Of a stretch of DNA of 53,381 bases, positions 45,448-53,381 are shown piece after piece. The notes below the pieces were generated by a model. The model was not told the DNA's origin, searched no databases, and saw only the letters and a list, made by a program, of their open reading frames with translations. The stretch spans positions 1 through 53,381 of the forward strand of contig NZ_FPBC01000022.1 in the NCBI RefSeq assembly GCF_900116605.1, in the 5' to 3' direction. The DNA is from Pseudomonas marincola. Lineage in GTDB: Bacteria > Pseudomonadota > Gammaproteobacteria > Pseudomonadales > Pseudomonadaceae. A program made the position numbers and the translations under genes. Each line of letters starts with the position of its first letter. The first letter of the stretch is position 1.

Positions 45448-46443
45448 ATGAAATTCACCCGTTGCTTCACCTTGCTGGCTTCTGCTGCCGCTTTAACCCT
45501 TGCCGTTTCCGCGCAAGCTCGCGAATACTCGGTTTCGACCGTTCTGTCGGACGCTTTCCCGTGGGGGCAGGCAGCGCAGAAGTGGGCTGATCTGGTCGCC
45601 GAGCGCTCCGAGGGTCGTATTACCCTGCGCGTGTATCCCAATGCCCAGTTGGTAGCGGGCGACCAAACCAAAGAATTCTCGGCCATGCGTTCTGGCCTGA
45701 TTGATATGGCTGTCGGCTCGACCATCAACTGGTCGCCGCAAGTGCCAGAACTCAACCTGTTCTCACTGCCGTTCCTGATGAAAGACGACAAAGACCTCGA
45801 TGCGCTGACTCAGGGCGAAGCGGGCAAGCTGTCGTTCAGCGCTATTGAGTCGCGCGGCATCGTGCCGCTGGCGTGGGGCGAGAATGGCTTCCGTGAGCTG
45901 TCCAACTCGGTCAAGCCGCTGCGCACTCCGGCCGATCTGGCAGGCCTGAAAATTCGCGTGGTCGGCTCGCCATTGTTCCAGGACACCTTCACTGCACTGG
46001 GCGCCAACCCGACGCAGATGAGCTGGTCTGATGCCAAACCGGCTCTCACCACTGGCGCAGTAGATGGCCAGGAAAATCCGATCTCGGTATTCGACGTTGC
46101 CCGTGTCGATCAAGTCGGCCAGAAGTACCTGACCCTTTGGCACTACATGGCCGACCCGCTGATCTTCGCGGTTAACCAGCGCGTGTGGAAAACCCTGCCG
46201 GAAGAAGACCGCGAACTGCTGCGCCAGGCTGCACTGGACGCCGGTAAGTGGGAAACCGAACTGTCGCGTGGCCAGCAAGCCAAGCGGCTGGCTGATATCC
46301 GTGAGCGCGGTGTAGAAACCGTCGAGCTGAGCGCCGAAGAGCGTCAGGCATTTGTCGAGGCAACCCGCAGCGTGCATGAACAATGGGCGCCGAAAATCGG
46401 TGCTGATCTGATCAAGGCTGCTGAAGCGGCAATCGCCCAATAA
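45448..46443 (+). CDS. dctP: TRAP transporter substrate-binding protein DctP-type
   Basis: 331 residues; signal peptide ends near AQAR. The mature protein has VSTVLSDAFPWGQAAQKWADLV, then IRVVGSPLFQDTFTALGANPTQM, which contains the conserved Arg that binds the carboxylate of TRAP ligands, and VDGQENPIS (about 205). It binds an organic acid in the periplasm. First gene of dctPQM. AAGGA precedes the ATG. Confidence 0.93.
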   Translation: MKFTRCFTLLASAAALTLAVSAQAREYSVSTVLSDAFPWGQAAQKWADLVAERSEGRITLRVYPNAQLVAGDQTKEFSAMRSGLIDMAVGSTINWSPQVPELNLFSLPFLMKDDKDLDALTQGEAGKLSFSAIESRGIVPLAWGENGFRELSNSVKPLRTPADLAGLKIRVVGSPLFQDTFTALGANPTQMSWSDAKPALTTGAVDGQENPISVFDVARVDQVGQKYLTLWHYMADPLIFAVNQRVWKTLPEEDRELLRQAALDAGKWETELSRGQQAKRLADIRERGVETVELSAEERQAFVEATRSVHEQWAPKIGADLIKAAEAAIAQ

Positions 46444-46502
46444 CGCTTGTGCGGGGCGCAGTTTGCGGCGCCCTGCGATACGTCCCCATGATCGAGTTTT
46501 AC

Positions 46503-46530
46503 CCGCAAGCCTCCGGGCTTGCGGTTGTTT
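46503..46530 (+). other. intra-operon hairpin between dctP and dctQ
   Basis: CCGCAAGCC pairs with GGCTTGCGG over a 4-nt loop, followed by TTGTTT. It is a partial terminator or 3'-end stabiliser, which would raise dctP mRNA over dctQM. Confidence 0.65.
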
Positions 46531-46539
46531 GAGGTCTTT

Positions 46540-47016
46540 ATGAAAAAACAACCGGACGCGCGCTTCGAGCGTGCGCTGGCTACCTTGGCGCTGGTGATCA
46601 TTAGCCTGATCAGCCTGGCCAACGTGGTGGTGCGTTACTTCACCAATGCATCTTTTGCGTTTACCGAAGAGTTTTCCGTGTTCCTGCTGGTTATCCTGAC
46701 CTTTGCCGGCGCATCGGTTGCGCTGCGCAGTAACCGCCACATTCGCATCGGCATGCTGGAGCGGATGTTTCCGCGTCTGCGCACGCCGCTAATCATCGTG
46801 CAATGGCTGGCAGCTGTGCTGGTGCTCGGCCTGGTGGTTGCTTATGGCGGTCAATTCGCCTGGGAAGAATTCCAATGGGACTCCGAGTCACCGGGCTTGG
46901 GGTTGCCTAACTGGTGGTACGTAATCTGGCTGCCGTTGCTCGGCCTGTTGATGCTGTGGCGGGTGACTCAAATGAGCCTCGACCGTCTGCGCGGGAGGAT
47001 CAGCGATGAGCCCTGA
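46540..47016 (+). CDS. dctQ: TRAP transporter small permease DctQ-type
   Basis: 158 residues, start at MKKQPDA with GAGG upstream. Four TM segments; FTEEFSVFLLVILTFAGASVALR is the DctQ signature. It forms the membrane pair with DctM, whose start overlaps its end by 11 bp. Confidence 0.92.
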   Translation: MKKQPDARFERALATLALVIISLISLANVVVRYFTNASFAFTEEFSVFLLVILTFAGASVALRSNRHIRIGMLERMFPRLRTPLIIVQWLAAVLVLGLVVAYGGQFAWEEFQWDSESPGLGLPNWWYVIWLPLLGLLMLWRVTQMSLDRLRGRISDEP

Positions 47017-48301
47017 TATGTGGTTGATTCTGAGCTTTCTGGCGCTGCTGATACTGGGTGTGCCGGTGGCTTTCGCGCTGGGATTGTCGGGTGCTATTGG
47101 CATCATCGCCGGGCTGTCACCGGACATGCTCGCAACACTCGGCACCAATACCTACAACGGCGTGGCCAAATACCCGCTGATCGCCATTCCGCTGTTCATC
47201 CTCACCGGCTTGGTGTTTGAAAAAGCCGGTGTTGCGCTGCGCTTGGTGCGCTTTGCCCAAGCGCTGATCGGCCCGCGTCACGGTGGCTTAGCGCTGGTAG
47301 CGATTCTCGTGTGCCTGATCATGGGCGGCATGAGTGGTTCCGGCCCGGCGGATGCGGCGGCGGTGGCGATGGTGATGCTGCCCAGCATGACCAAGGCCGG
47401 CTACCCCAAACCCTTCTCGGCAACGCTGATTGCGGCGTCGGCCTCCACCGCGATTTTGATCCCGCCTTCAATCGCGCTGATTCTCTACTCGATTGTGGTG
47501 CCCGGTGTAGATCTGCGCGCGCTGTTTGCCGCTGGCCTGTTTCCGGGAATCATCGCCGGGCTGGTCTTGCTGCTGCCCGCGTGGTTGCTGTCACGCCATT
47601 ACGGCTGGGAGTCGCCCGATGAGGTCGAGCGCCCGGCGGTTTGGGAAAGTTTCAAGCAGGCGTTACCGGCACTGTTTGCCCCGGTGATCATTCTCGGTGG
47701 TCTGCGCAGCGGCCTGTTCACCCCAACCGAAGCGGCAGTGGCCGGTGTGACTTACGGCGTACTGGTTGGCTTGTGGCTAACCCGCGAGCTGGACTTGCGC
47801 AGTTTGTGGCGCTTGTGTGGTGAAGCAGCGGTGATCTCGGGCGTGGTCATGCTGATTATCGCGCTGGCAGGCATTTTTGCCTGGGCCGGCACCATGCTCG
47901 GCACATTCCGCCATTTGGCCGAGTGGCTGATTTCGTTGTCGGATAACGGCACGGTGTTGCTGATACTGGTCATGGTCGCGGTGCTGCTGGCGGGCATGCT
48001 GCTGGATGCCATCTCGATCTATCTGATTCTGATGCCGATCCTGATTCCGGTGATGCAGCACTTCGGCTGGAACCCGGTTTGGTTCGGTATTCTGCTGGCG
48101 ATGAACATTGCCATCGGCCAATTTACACCGCCAGTCGCGATCAACTTGATGGTAACTGCTGAGGTGGCAAAAATCCGCCTGGAGCAAACCGTGGGCTGGG
48201 CGCTGCTGTTTGTCGTGGTCATGGGCAGTGCGCTGGTGCTGGTAGCGGTGTTCCCTGAAATCGCCTTGTGGTTGCCGCGTGTGCTGGGTTACTCGGTTTA
48301 A
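47006..48301 (+). CDS. dctM: TRAP transporter large permease DctM-type
   Basis: 431 residues, 11-12 TM segments. Family blocks GGMSGSGPADAAAVAMVMLPSM (about 109) and LIPPSIALILYS (about 152) are clear. It uses a Na+ or H+ gradient for uptake with DctP and DctQ. Translation is coupled to dctQ by the overlap. The ligand class is probably a carboxylate. Confidence 0.94.
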   Translation: MSPDMWLILSFLALLILGVPVAFALGLSGAIGIIAGLSPDMLATLGTNTYNGVAKYPLIAIPLFILTGLVFEKAGVALRLVRFAQALIGPRHGGLALVAILVCLIMGGMSGSGPADAAAVAMVMLPSMTKAGYPKPFSATLIAASASTAILIPPSIALILYSIVVPGVDLRALFAAGLFPGIIAGLVLLLPAWLLSRHYGWESPDEVERPAVWESFKQALPALFAPVIILGGLRSGLFTPTEAAVAGVTYGVLVGLWLTRELDLRSLWRLCGEAAVISGVVMLIIALAGIFAWAGTMLGTFRHLAEWLISLSDNGTVLLILVMVAVLLAGMLLDAISIYLILMPILIPVMQHFGWNPVWFGILLAMNIAIGQFTPPVAINLMVTAEVAKIRLEQTVGWALLFVVVMGSALVLVAVFPEIALWLPRVLGYSV

Positions 48302-48456
48302 GCTATTGTTGAACCCGTAGTCAGGTATTTTCAGATTGCCGGTGTAAAAGCCGGTAATCAGGCTATATTGTTGCGTTAGGCTGTTCAGGGGCTGACGACT
48401 CGTTGCAGAGTTCGCAATGTTGTCAGACCTCCTGATTACGAAGCGCAGGGAAATGG

Positions 48457-49542
48457 ATGCCATCCTCCAGTATTGAGAAACGCTCGAATAGCGGGCTGGC
48501 TGAAACTGGCAAACGAACGTTGATGCGGGTCATTCTGGCGTCGACGGGTGTCACGCTGGGCGGCTTTTCTGTGTTGCAGTTTCTGGCCGGCAACCACCTG
48601 TTTGCGCTGCTCGAAGTGGTGATGACCGCTGTGCTGTTATACGGCGCATGGCGGATTGTGCATGTGCGCAACATGACGCCCTGGATCTACCTGTACATCA
48701 TCCCGACATCGGCGTTTATCACGTACATCATTATCATGCCCGACGCCTCCAAGGCGGCATTTGTGTGGGTGTACACCATTCCGCTGATGTCGTATCTCTT
48801 GCTGGGCCGGGCGCGTGGCTTCCTGCTTTCCACGCCTTTGATGATTATTCCGACGGTGCTCTACTTTGAGCAACACAAGGTGGCCTTGGATACGGCGGGA
48901 TTGATCGATCTTGGCAACGCCGTGGCCTGCGGCCTGCTGATCATTGCCTTTGTGCACATTTACGAAACCTTGCGCGCAGCGGCTCATGCGCAGCTTGAAC
49001 ACATCGCCCAGACAGATGCATTAACCGGGGTAATGAGCCGTGGCAGTTTTCAGCAGGTGCTCGATGGCAGCATTGCCGAAGCGGAGCGCAGCCAGGCGCC
49101 GCTGGTACTGGTAATCATGGACATCGACCACTTCAAGGGCGTTAACGATGACTGGGGCCACGATGCCGGTGATCAGGCCTTGAGACACATGAGCACGCTG
49201 CTTAAACAGCGCCTGCGCGTGACTGACAGTGTTGGCCGTTTGGGCGGGGAGGAATTTGGCGTGCTGTTGCGCAATACCGACAGCGACCGTGCCGCCAACC
49301 TGATTGAAGCGTTGCGCGTGCAAATCGTCAGCACGCCTTTGCAATACGGTGAAGATATCGTGCCGCTGTCTGCCACTTTTGGTCTGGCGGAATGGCCGCA
49401 TGATGGCCGCACCTCCAACGAACTTTATCGTTGTGCGGACAAACGTCTTTATCTTGGCAAAAGTCGCGGGCGTAATCAGTTGGTCGGGCGCGATTATCGC
49501 GGGGCGGAAATGCCTGCGCACTCATTAAATCCGTCGCTCTAG
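48457..49542 (+). CDS. membrane-bound diguanylate cyclase (GGDEF)
   Basis: 361 residues. Six TM segments (about 25-180) are followed by a GGDEF domain. The active site is GGEEF and an I-site RVTD stands five residues before it, so both c-di-GMP synthesis and product inhibition are expected. MDIDHFKGVNDDWGHDAGD supplies the metal-binding Asp. No other sensor domain. AGGGA upstream of the ATG. It is convergent with the AraC gene. Confidence 0.93.
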   Translation: MPSSSIEKRSNSGLAETGKRTLMRVILASTGVTLGGFSVLQFLAGNHLFALLEVVMTAVLLYGAWRIVHVRNMTPWIYLYIIPTSAFITYIIIMPDASKAAFVWVYTIPLMSYLLLGRARGFLLSTPLMIIPTVLYFEQHKVALDTAGLIDLGNAVACGLLIIAFVHIYETLRAAAHAQLEHIAQTDALTGVMSRGSFQQVLDGSIAEAERSQAPLVLVIMDIDHFKGVNDDWGHDAGDQALRHMSTLLKQRLRVTDSVGRLGGEEFGVLLRNTDSDRAANLIEALRVQIVSTPLQYGEDIVPLSATFGLAEWPHDGRTSNELYRCADKRLYLGKSRGRNQLVGRDYRGAEMPAHSLNPSL

Positions 49543-49561
49543 CGTGGCGTAGCTTTTACGC

Positions 49562-50590
49562 TTAAAGCTGATTGTGTGACGCTTCCATGCTCAGCAGTTT
49601 GCGTCGGAAAGCCAGCGGCGTTAGCCCGAACCAACGCTTACAAGCCCGATTAAGCACACTCTGTTCGCTGTAACCCAACAGGCCGGCAATCTGCGAAATC
49701 GGCATGTGCCGCTCGGCCAGATACTGCTCAGTCAGCTCCTTGCGAATGCCCTCAAGCAACTCGTCAAAATGCATATCCAGCTCCGCGAGCCGGCGCTGCA
49801 GCACGCGTGGGTGCAGACCCAGTTGTTCGGCTACCGTGGGCAGACGGCAGCGATGAGTGGGCAGCAAGCGGCTAATCAGCTTGTTCACCTGCGCCACCAG
49901 ATCAGAGCCGTTTTGCAGGCTGTGCTGCTGCAGATAATCTTCAAGTGTTCGGTGCAGATTATAGTTTTGCTGCTCAATCGGCCGGGCCAGTTGTTCAGCC
50001 GTCATCACCAGCGCATTGTGCGCCTCGCCAGTGAGGACACGGCTGGCGAAATAGCGCCGGTAAGTGGCGGGCGGCAGCGTGCTGGAGCTGGTCAGGCTGA
50101 CGGCATACGGGGCGAAATTGCTGCCGCACAACAACTTCATCGCATTCAAGGCCACTCCCAACGCCAGCTCGGTCATCTGCCGCTTGTAGCGAACTTGCGG
50201 CAGATTGAGCGTGATAACCCATTGGGTTAACTGCGAATCGCGGGTGTTCAGTTCAAGCTCGATGCCGGGGCTGTGATAACTGATAAACCGCACAATATCC
50301 GTGAGCGCCTGACCAACAGTGGCGCAGCTCAGGGCGATTACCGCGATGGGCCCGAGAATTTGCATGTCCTGATATTTGGCCATGCGCAGGCCAAAGTCCG
50401 GGCAATCGAGGCTGTTAGCGGCATGCTCAAGCAAGCCAACCAGCGCGCTGAGCGGCAGGCGCGCGTCTTCATCATCCAGCAGCGCGGGGTTGATGTGGAA
50501 GCGATCGAGCATTGCATCGGCGTCGCCGCCCAGTTCGCGGGTCAATTCGCGAAAGCCGATGAATGAGGTGGTTCTGATCAGTGCGGTCAT
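49562..50590 (-). CDS. AraC-family regulator (OruR/ArgR-type N-domain)
   Basis: 342 residues, start chosen at MTALIRTTSF. N-terminal Arabinose_bd/OruR-like domain (about 15-200), C-terminal AraC HTH with ISQIAGLLGYSEQSVLNRACKRWFGLTPLAFRR (about 295-330). Divergent from the GMC dehydrogenase, so probably its regulator. Ligand unknown. Confidence 0.9.
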   Translation of the reverse strand: MTALIRTTSFIGFRELTRELGGDADAMLDRFHINPALLDDEDARLPLSALVGLLEHAANSLDCPDFGLRMAKYQDMQILGPIAVIALSCATVGQALTDIVRFISYHSPGIELELNTRDSQLTQWVITLNLPQVRYKRQMTELALGVALNAMKLLCGSNFAPYAVSLTSSSTLPPATYRRYFASRVLTGEAHNALVMTAEQLARPIEQQNYNLHRTLEDYLQQHSLQNGSDLVAQVNKLISRLLPTHRCRLPTVAEQLGLHPRVLQRRLAELDMHFDELLEGIRKELTEQYLAERHMPISQIAGLLGYSEQSVLNRACKRWFGLTPLAFRRKLLSMEASHNQL

Positions 50591-50715
50591 GGTTCCAAAG
50601 ATCAAATAAAAGTCATCAAAGATCAATAATTACCTAGACTGAATGATGAAAATCGAACCTGTAGCTTTCGCGTCGCGTTCGATGGCGCATAAAACAATAA
50701 CAATTGGAGTGCCAG

Positions 50716-52314
50716 ATGACATTCGATTACATCATCGTAGGTGCCGGCTCGGCTGGCTGCGTACTTGCCAACCGCCTGAGTGCCGATCCCGCCGTTAGCG
50801 TTTGCCTGCTCGAAGCCGGACCACAAGACTCCTCTCCGTTTATCCACATGCCAGCCGGGATCGCAGTCATCCTGCCGACCAAGCATGTCAACTGGGCCTT
50901 CAATACCGTCCCGCAGCCGGGCCTCAATGGTCGTCTGGGCTATCAGCCGCGTGGCAAGACGCTGGGCGGCAGCAGCTCGATCAACGGCATGATCTACATC
51001 CGTGGCCATAAAACCGACTTCGATGACTGGCATGCCCTGGGCAATGAAGGCTGGTCTTACGATGATGTGCTGCCGTATTTCCGCAAAAGTGAAAACTACT
51101 ACGGCGGCGAGTGTGAGTATCACGGCGCCGGCGGTGAGCTGTATGTGGGCCGCGCCGATGTGCAACAAGCCACGCACGACTTCGTCAAAGCCGGCACCGA
51201 TGCCGGCCACTCCTTCAATGCCGACTTCAATGGCAAAGAACAGGAAGGCGTTGGTTACTTCGACGTCAACATCCGCGACGGCCGTCGCTGGAGCGCAGCC
51301 ACCGCATTCCTCAAGCCGGTGCGTGAAGCGCGCAAAAACCTGACCGTAATCAGCGGTGCGCTGGCTGAACGAGTCCTGCTGCAAGGCAAGCAGGCAGTGG
51401 GTATCGAACTGAGCGTTAAAGGCAATCGACAAATAATCAGCGCGCGCAAAGAGGTATTGCTCTGCGGTGGCGTGTTCGGCACGCCGCAACTGATGATGCT
51501 TTCGGGTATCGGCCCGGAAGCCGAACTGAAAAAGCACGGTATTCCGGTCCAGCATGAACTGCCGGGCGTTGGCGAAAACCTCAAGGATCACCCCGATGTG
51601 GTGCAGTGCTACAAGAGCACCGACCGCTCACTCATGGGCGTCTCTCTGCGGGCTTCGCCACGCCTGACCAAAGACCTTTACGACTACAGCCGAACCAAGA
51701 AAGGCCCATTGGCGAGCAACCTTGCCGAAGCCGGCGCCTTCCTGAAAACCGACGCCACCCTCGACCGCCCCGATATCCAGCTGCATTCGGTGGTGGGCTT
51801 GATTGATAACCACAACCGCAAGCTGCATTGGGGCCATGGTTTCAGCGCACACATCTGCGTATTGCGGCCGAAGAGCGTCGGCAGCATGGGCCTGAATTCG
51901 CCAGACCCGAAAGACGCGCCGCGTATCGACCCGAATATCCTCGGTGACGATCACGACGTCGAGACCATGCTCAAGGGTTTCAGGATGACCCGCGAAATCA
52001 TCGCCCAGTCGCCGATGGCGCATCTGCAGCTAAAGGAAATGTACGGCATCAATCAGGATCAGGACGAACAACTGATCAAGCTGATTCGTGATCGCACAGA
52101 CACCATCTACCACCCGGTAGGCACCTGCAAAATGGGTTCAGATGAAATGGCCGTGGTCGACAGCAAACTGCGTGTGCACGGCATTCAAGGCCTGCGCGTG
52201 GTCGACGCCTCGGTGATGCCAACGCTGATCGGCGGCAACACCAACGCGCCAACCATCATGATCGCCGAACGTGCAGCCGAGTGGATATTGCAGGATCAAG
52301 CTACGAACGCCTAG
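50716..52314 (+). CDS. GMC-family alcohol/choline dehydrogenase
   Basis: 532 residues, start MTFDYIIVGAGSAG with GGAG upstream. Rossmann FAD site IIVGAGSAGCVLANRL, GMC signature GKTLGGSSSINGMIYIRGH (about 78), and the catalytic His in HPVGTCKMG (about 464); C-terminal GGNTNAPTIMIAERAAEWI. Resembles AlkJ/BetA-type enzymes that oxidise alcohols or choline with quinone or FAD coupling. No aldehyde dehydrogenase adjacent, so betaine synthesis is not shown. Confidence 0.9.
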   Translation: MTFDYIIVGAGSAGCVLANRLSADPAVSVCLLEAGPQDSSPFIHMPAGIAVILPTKHVNWAFNTVPQPGLNGRLGYQPRGKTLGGSSSINGMIYIRGHKTDFDDWHALGNEGWSYDDVLPYFRKSENYYGGECEYHGAGGELYVGRADVQQATHDFVKAGTDAGHSFNADFNGKEQEGVGYFDVNIRDGRRWSAATAFLKPVREARKNLTVISGALAERVLLQGKQAVGIELSVKGNRQIISARKEVLLCGGVFGTPQLMMLSGIGPEAELKKHGIPVQHELPGVGENLKDHPDVVQCYKSTDRSLMGVSLRASPRLTKDLYDYSRTKKGPLASNLAEAGAFLKTDATLDRPDIQLHSVVGLIDNHNRKLHWGHGFSAHICVLRPKSVGSMGLNSPDPKDAPRIDPNILGDDHDVETMLKGFRMTREIIAQSPMAHLQLKEMYGINQDQDEQLIKLIRDRTDTIYHPVGTCKMGSDEMAVVDSKLRVHGIQGLRVVDASVMPTLIGGNTNAPTIMIAERAAEWILQDQATNA

Positions 52315-52361
52315 CAACAGAGCACGGCTGAACGCTAGCCGTTGGTGCTTTGCAGCAAGGT

Positions 52362-52404
52362 TGTGGGGTTGTGCAATGGCAATCAACGATTGCACAACCC
52401 CACA
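52362..52404. other. 16-bp perfect inverted repeat between convergent genes
   Basis: TGTGGGGTTGTGCAAT and ATTGCACAACCCCACA form a perfect stem, loop 11 nt, between the GMC gene stop (52314) and the small gene (52423). No U-run, so it is not a textbook terminator, although the position fits one. Confidence 0.7.
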
Positions 52405-52422
52405 GCGCGTTTAGACATCAAA

Positions 52423-52743
52423 TCAAACGAAGTTCTGGCGCGCAGCACCACGCGGCAGACGATTACGCCCCGGCAGCTCCTGCAGGCGCTGTTGCCATGC
52501 AGCCTTAACGCTCATCGCAGGCTTGGCCTTAACCTGTTCCGCCGCCGCTTTCTCAGCTTTGGCTGCCGCACGCAACTCAGCCAGCGTAGGCGTTCTGCGG
52601 GCCACGGCAGGCGCCGCTTCCTTCTCAATAGAACGCAGGCAAAGCTTGCAGGAAACCTGCTCCTTTTCCCCGGTAGTGCTCAGGCTAGAACCCGTGCGGC
52701 CGCAAGCCACAGCGTCAGGGGAGGGCGAGTAGTGAATAGCCAA
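52423..52743 (-). CDS. small Cys-containing hypothetical protein
   Basis: 106 residues from a TTG at 52743 with GGAG 9 bp upstream; an ATG at 52767 gives 8 more residues. VACGRTGSS, then VSCKLCLRSIEKEA, gives a C-x2-C pair that could bind metal with the upstream Cys. The middle is Ala/Lys/Glu-rich (LRAAAKAEKAAAEQVKAK), predicted helical. No recognised domain or function. Confidence 0.6.
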   Translation of the reverse strand: MAIHYSPSPDAVACGRTGSSLSTTGEKEQVSCKLCLRSIEKEAAPAVARRTPTLAELRAAAKAEKAAAEQVKAKPAMSVKAAWQQRLQELPGRNRLPRGAARQNFV

Positions 52744-52867
52744 CGTTACATCTCCAGCTTTTAACAAAGCCGGCGATTTTACATATCTAGTGGCGAGTGT
52801 GCGTCTGGAAATGGGACGAAAGGTTGTTGGGGGGGGGAATTGGGATGGGGATGTTTTGGGGTAACGA

Positions 52868-52895
52868 AAACGACCAGCGCTTAGGCTGGTCGTTT
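52868..52895 (-). terminator. terminator without an intact gene upstream
   Basis: AAACGACCAGC pairs with GCTGGTCGTTT over a 6-nt loop; T-run on the minus strand. It follows, on that strand, the tRNA-like 3' half at 52921-52985, the usual order after a tRNA gene. Confidence 0.8.
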
Positions 52896-52920
52896 GGGTT
52901 GTGTTGCTTTGTGTTGCTTT

Positions 52921-52985
52921 TGGGCCTACACGGACTAGAACCGTGGAACAAAGGATTATTAGTTGCCTAGAAACGCTGCAAGCCC
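52921..52985 (-). other. tRNA-like 3' half (possible remnant or att site)
   Basis: On the minus strand CACGG-TTCTAGT-CCGTG is a T-arm with a 5-bp perfect stem and 7-nt loop, followed at once by TAGGCCC-A, an acceptor 3' strand with discriminator A. A GGGCTTG 65 nt upstream could pair with wobbles. No proper D-arm or anticodon arm, so not an intact tRNA. Confidence 0.35.
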
Positions 52986-53291
52986 AGTGAAATCGGGCGT
53001 AGCTTAGCGCAGGTACAGTGAGCTGGAAGTAGCGCTGTAGAGCGGGTTAAGCGTAATTTTGCGAAATCTGCAAAAGCTGGGCGCTGTACCGCTGTTGTAC
53101 CTTTGGCGTGATATGAGCGGCGCGTCAGCGCAGCACGTAGGTTTGCACCAATCTCATTTCGAGCTTGCTGGGTATAGTCGTTTCGGCGTGGCATGAATTT
53201 TCTGTTGTCCAAGCTGTAAAGCAGTACACGCACAGGTCATGCTGGGAGGCATTGCAGTAATGCCTCCCAAATCAATGAGTCATATAGCTAA

Positions 53292-53381
53292 GGAAACTCT
53301 GAAGAAGACTTCCTTATTTTGGCAAAATGCCCGGACTCCACCCGCCGAGTTTTCCGATGAAGCAGATGACCTTCGCCGACG
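53292..53381 (+). mobile_element. IS5-family insertion sequence, left (5') end
   Basis: The element starts at 53292 with GGAAACTCTGAAGAAG, matching the inverted end at 335-350. It is preceded by CTAA (53288-53291), a YTAR-type target site. It is the same IS type and orientation as at the left edge, and it is cut by the window end. Confidence 0.85.
53357..53381 (+). CDS. IS5-family transposase, N-terminus (partial)
   Basis: The first eight codons, MKQMTFAD, run to the window edge. This start is typical of the IS5-family transposase whose C-terminus fills the left edge. Confidence 0.8.

Larger units (their letters stand above)
52768..53287. other. non-coding stretch before the right IS copy
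   Basis: 520 bp with no supported gene. It holds a run of nine G (52829-52837), the terminator at 52868 and the tRNA-like arm at 52921. A minus-strand ORF at 52967-53233 has no ribosome site or family features and is not called. Confidence 0.5.

Noticed and set aside
50716..52314. Calling the GMC enzyme BetA of a betaine pathway
   Set aside because: No betaine aldehyde dehydrogenase, BetI or choline transporter nearby; the wider GMC family includes many alcohol dehydrogenases.
52829..52837. Run of nine G as a phase-variable tract
   Set aside because: It is non-coding and not placed within a visible promoter, so no switching role can be supported.
52967..53233. Minus-strand ORF of 88 codons near the right edge
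   Set aside because: No ribosome site, no recognisable domain, and it overlaps the tRNA-like stretch. Not supported as a gene.

Overview
This window looks like chromosomal DNA of a Pseudomonas-type gammaproteobacterium. That view rests on gene content: CioAB-type bd oxidase, Fpr ferredoxin-NADP reductase, RlmG, TrmA, EttA, a Roc/BvgS-type signalling cluster, TsdBA, and a candidate GacA-controlled Rsm small RNA. Most of it is ordinary core and accessory chromosome. Both ends lie inside same-orientation copies of one IS5-family element: the 3' end of its transposase at 1-204 and the 5' end at 53292-53381. The window is therefore exactly one inter-IS interval, probably a contig broken at repeats.

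Layout. 0-2.2 kb: IS end, RIO-type kinase, YpfJ-like zinc metalloprotease. 2.4-9.4 kb: a Roc-like signalling cluster (REC-degenerate EAL protein, BvgA/RocA-type regulator, BvgS-type hybrid kinase, second REC-degenerate EAL protein). 9.4-13.8 kb: trmA, a purine permease, a DJ-1 family protein, an MFS exporter. 14.1-16.7 kb: cioA-cioB plus a 46-residue DUF2474-like subunit, behind an ANR/FNR-like box. 16.8-19.4 kb: polar amino acid ABC transporter. 19.6-28.9 kb: rlmG, fpr, mscL, two YdcH-like proteins, radA, a PilZ protein, a DUF3015 protein, glyA, ettA. 29.1-34.2 kb: amine/amino acid oxidase plus cupin, tsdBA, an Rsm-family sRNA, an FMN reductase, a small orphan gene.

34.6-40.3 kb is the most distinctive part: a complete curli (csg) system on one strand. 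csgD-csgE-csgF-csgG form a tight operon closed by a strong hairpin. csgB, a giant csgA (664 aa against about 151 in E. coli) and a small CsgC/CsgH-like gene follow. The long CsgA has about 28 curlin repeats and a regular series of Trp residues 22 or 45 residues apart.

40.3-48.3 kb: a CoA-transferase, a GntP-family permease and a sigma54-dependent activator, with two matching inverted-repeat sites and a candidate -24/-12 promoter in front of the permease, then a divergent TRAP transporter (dctPQM). 48.4-53.4 kb: a membrane diguanylate cyclase, an AraC-type regulator divergent from a GMC alcohol/choline dehydrogenase, a small Cys-containing protein, a tRNA-like 3' half next to a terminator, and the second IS copy.

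Working together: the Roc-like system, the Rsm RNA, the diguanylate cyclase, the PilZ protein and CsgD are all types of regulator that control surface attachment and matrix in related bacteria. The curli operon is a plausible local output, but no direct link can be shown from sequence.
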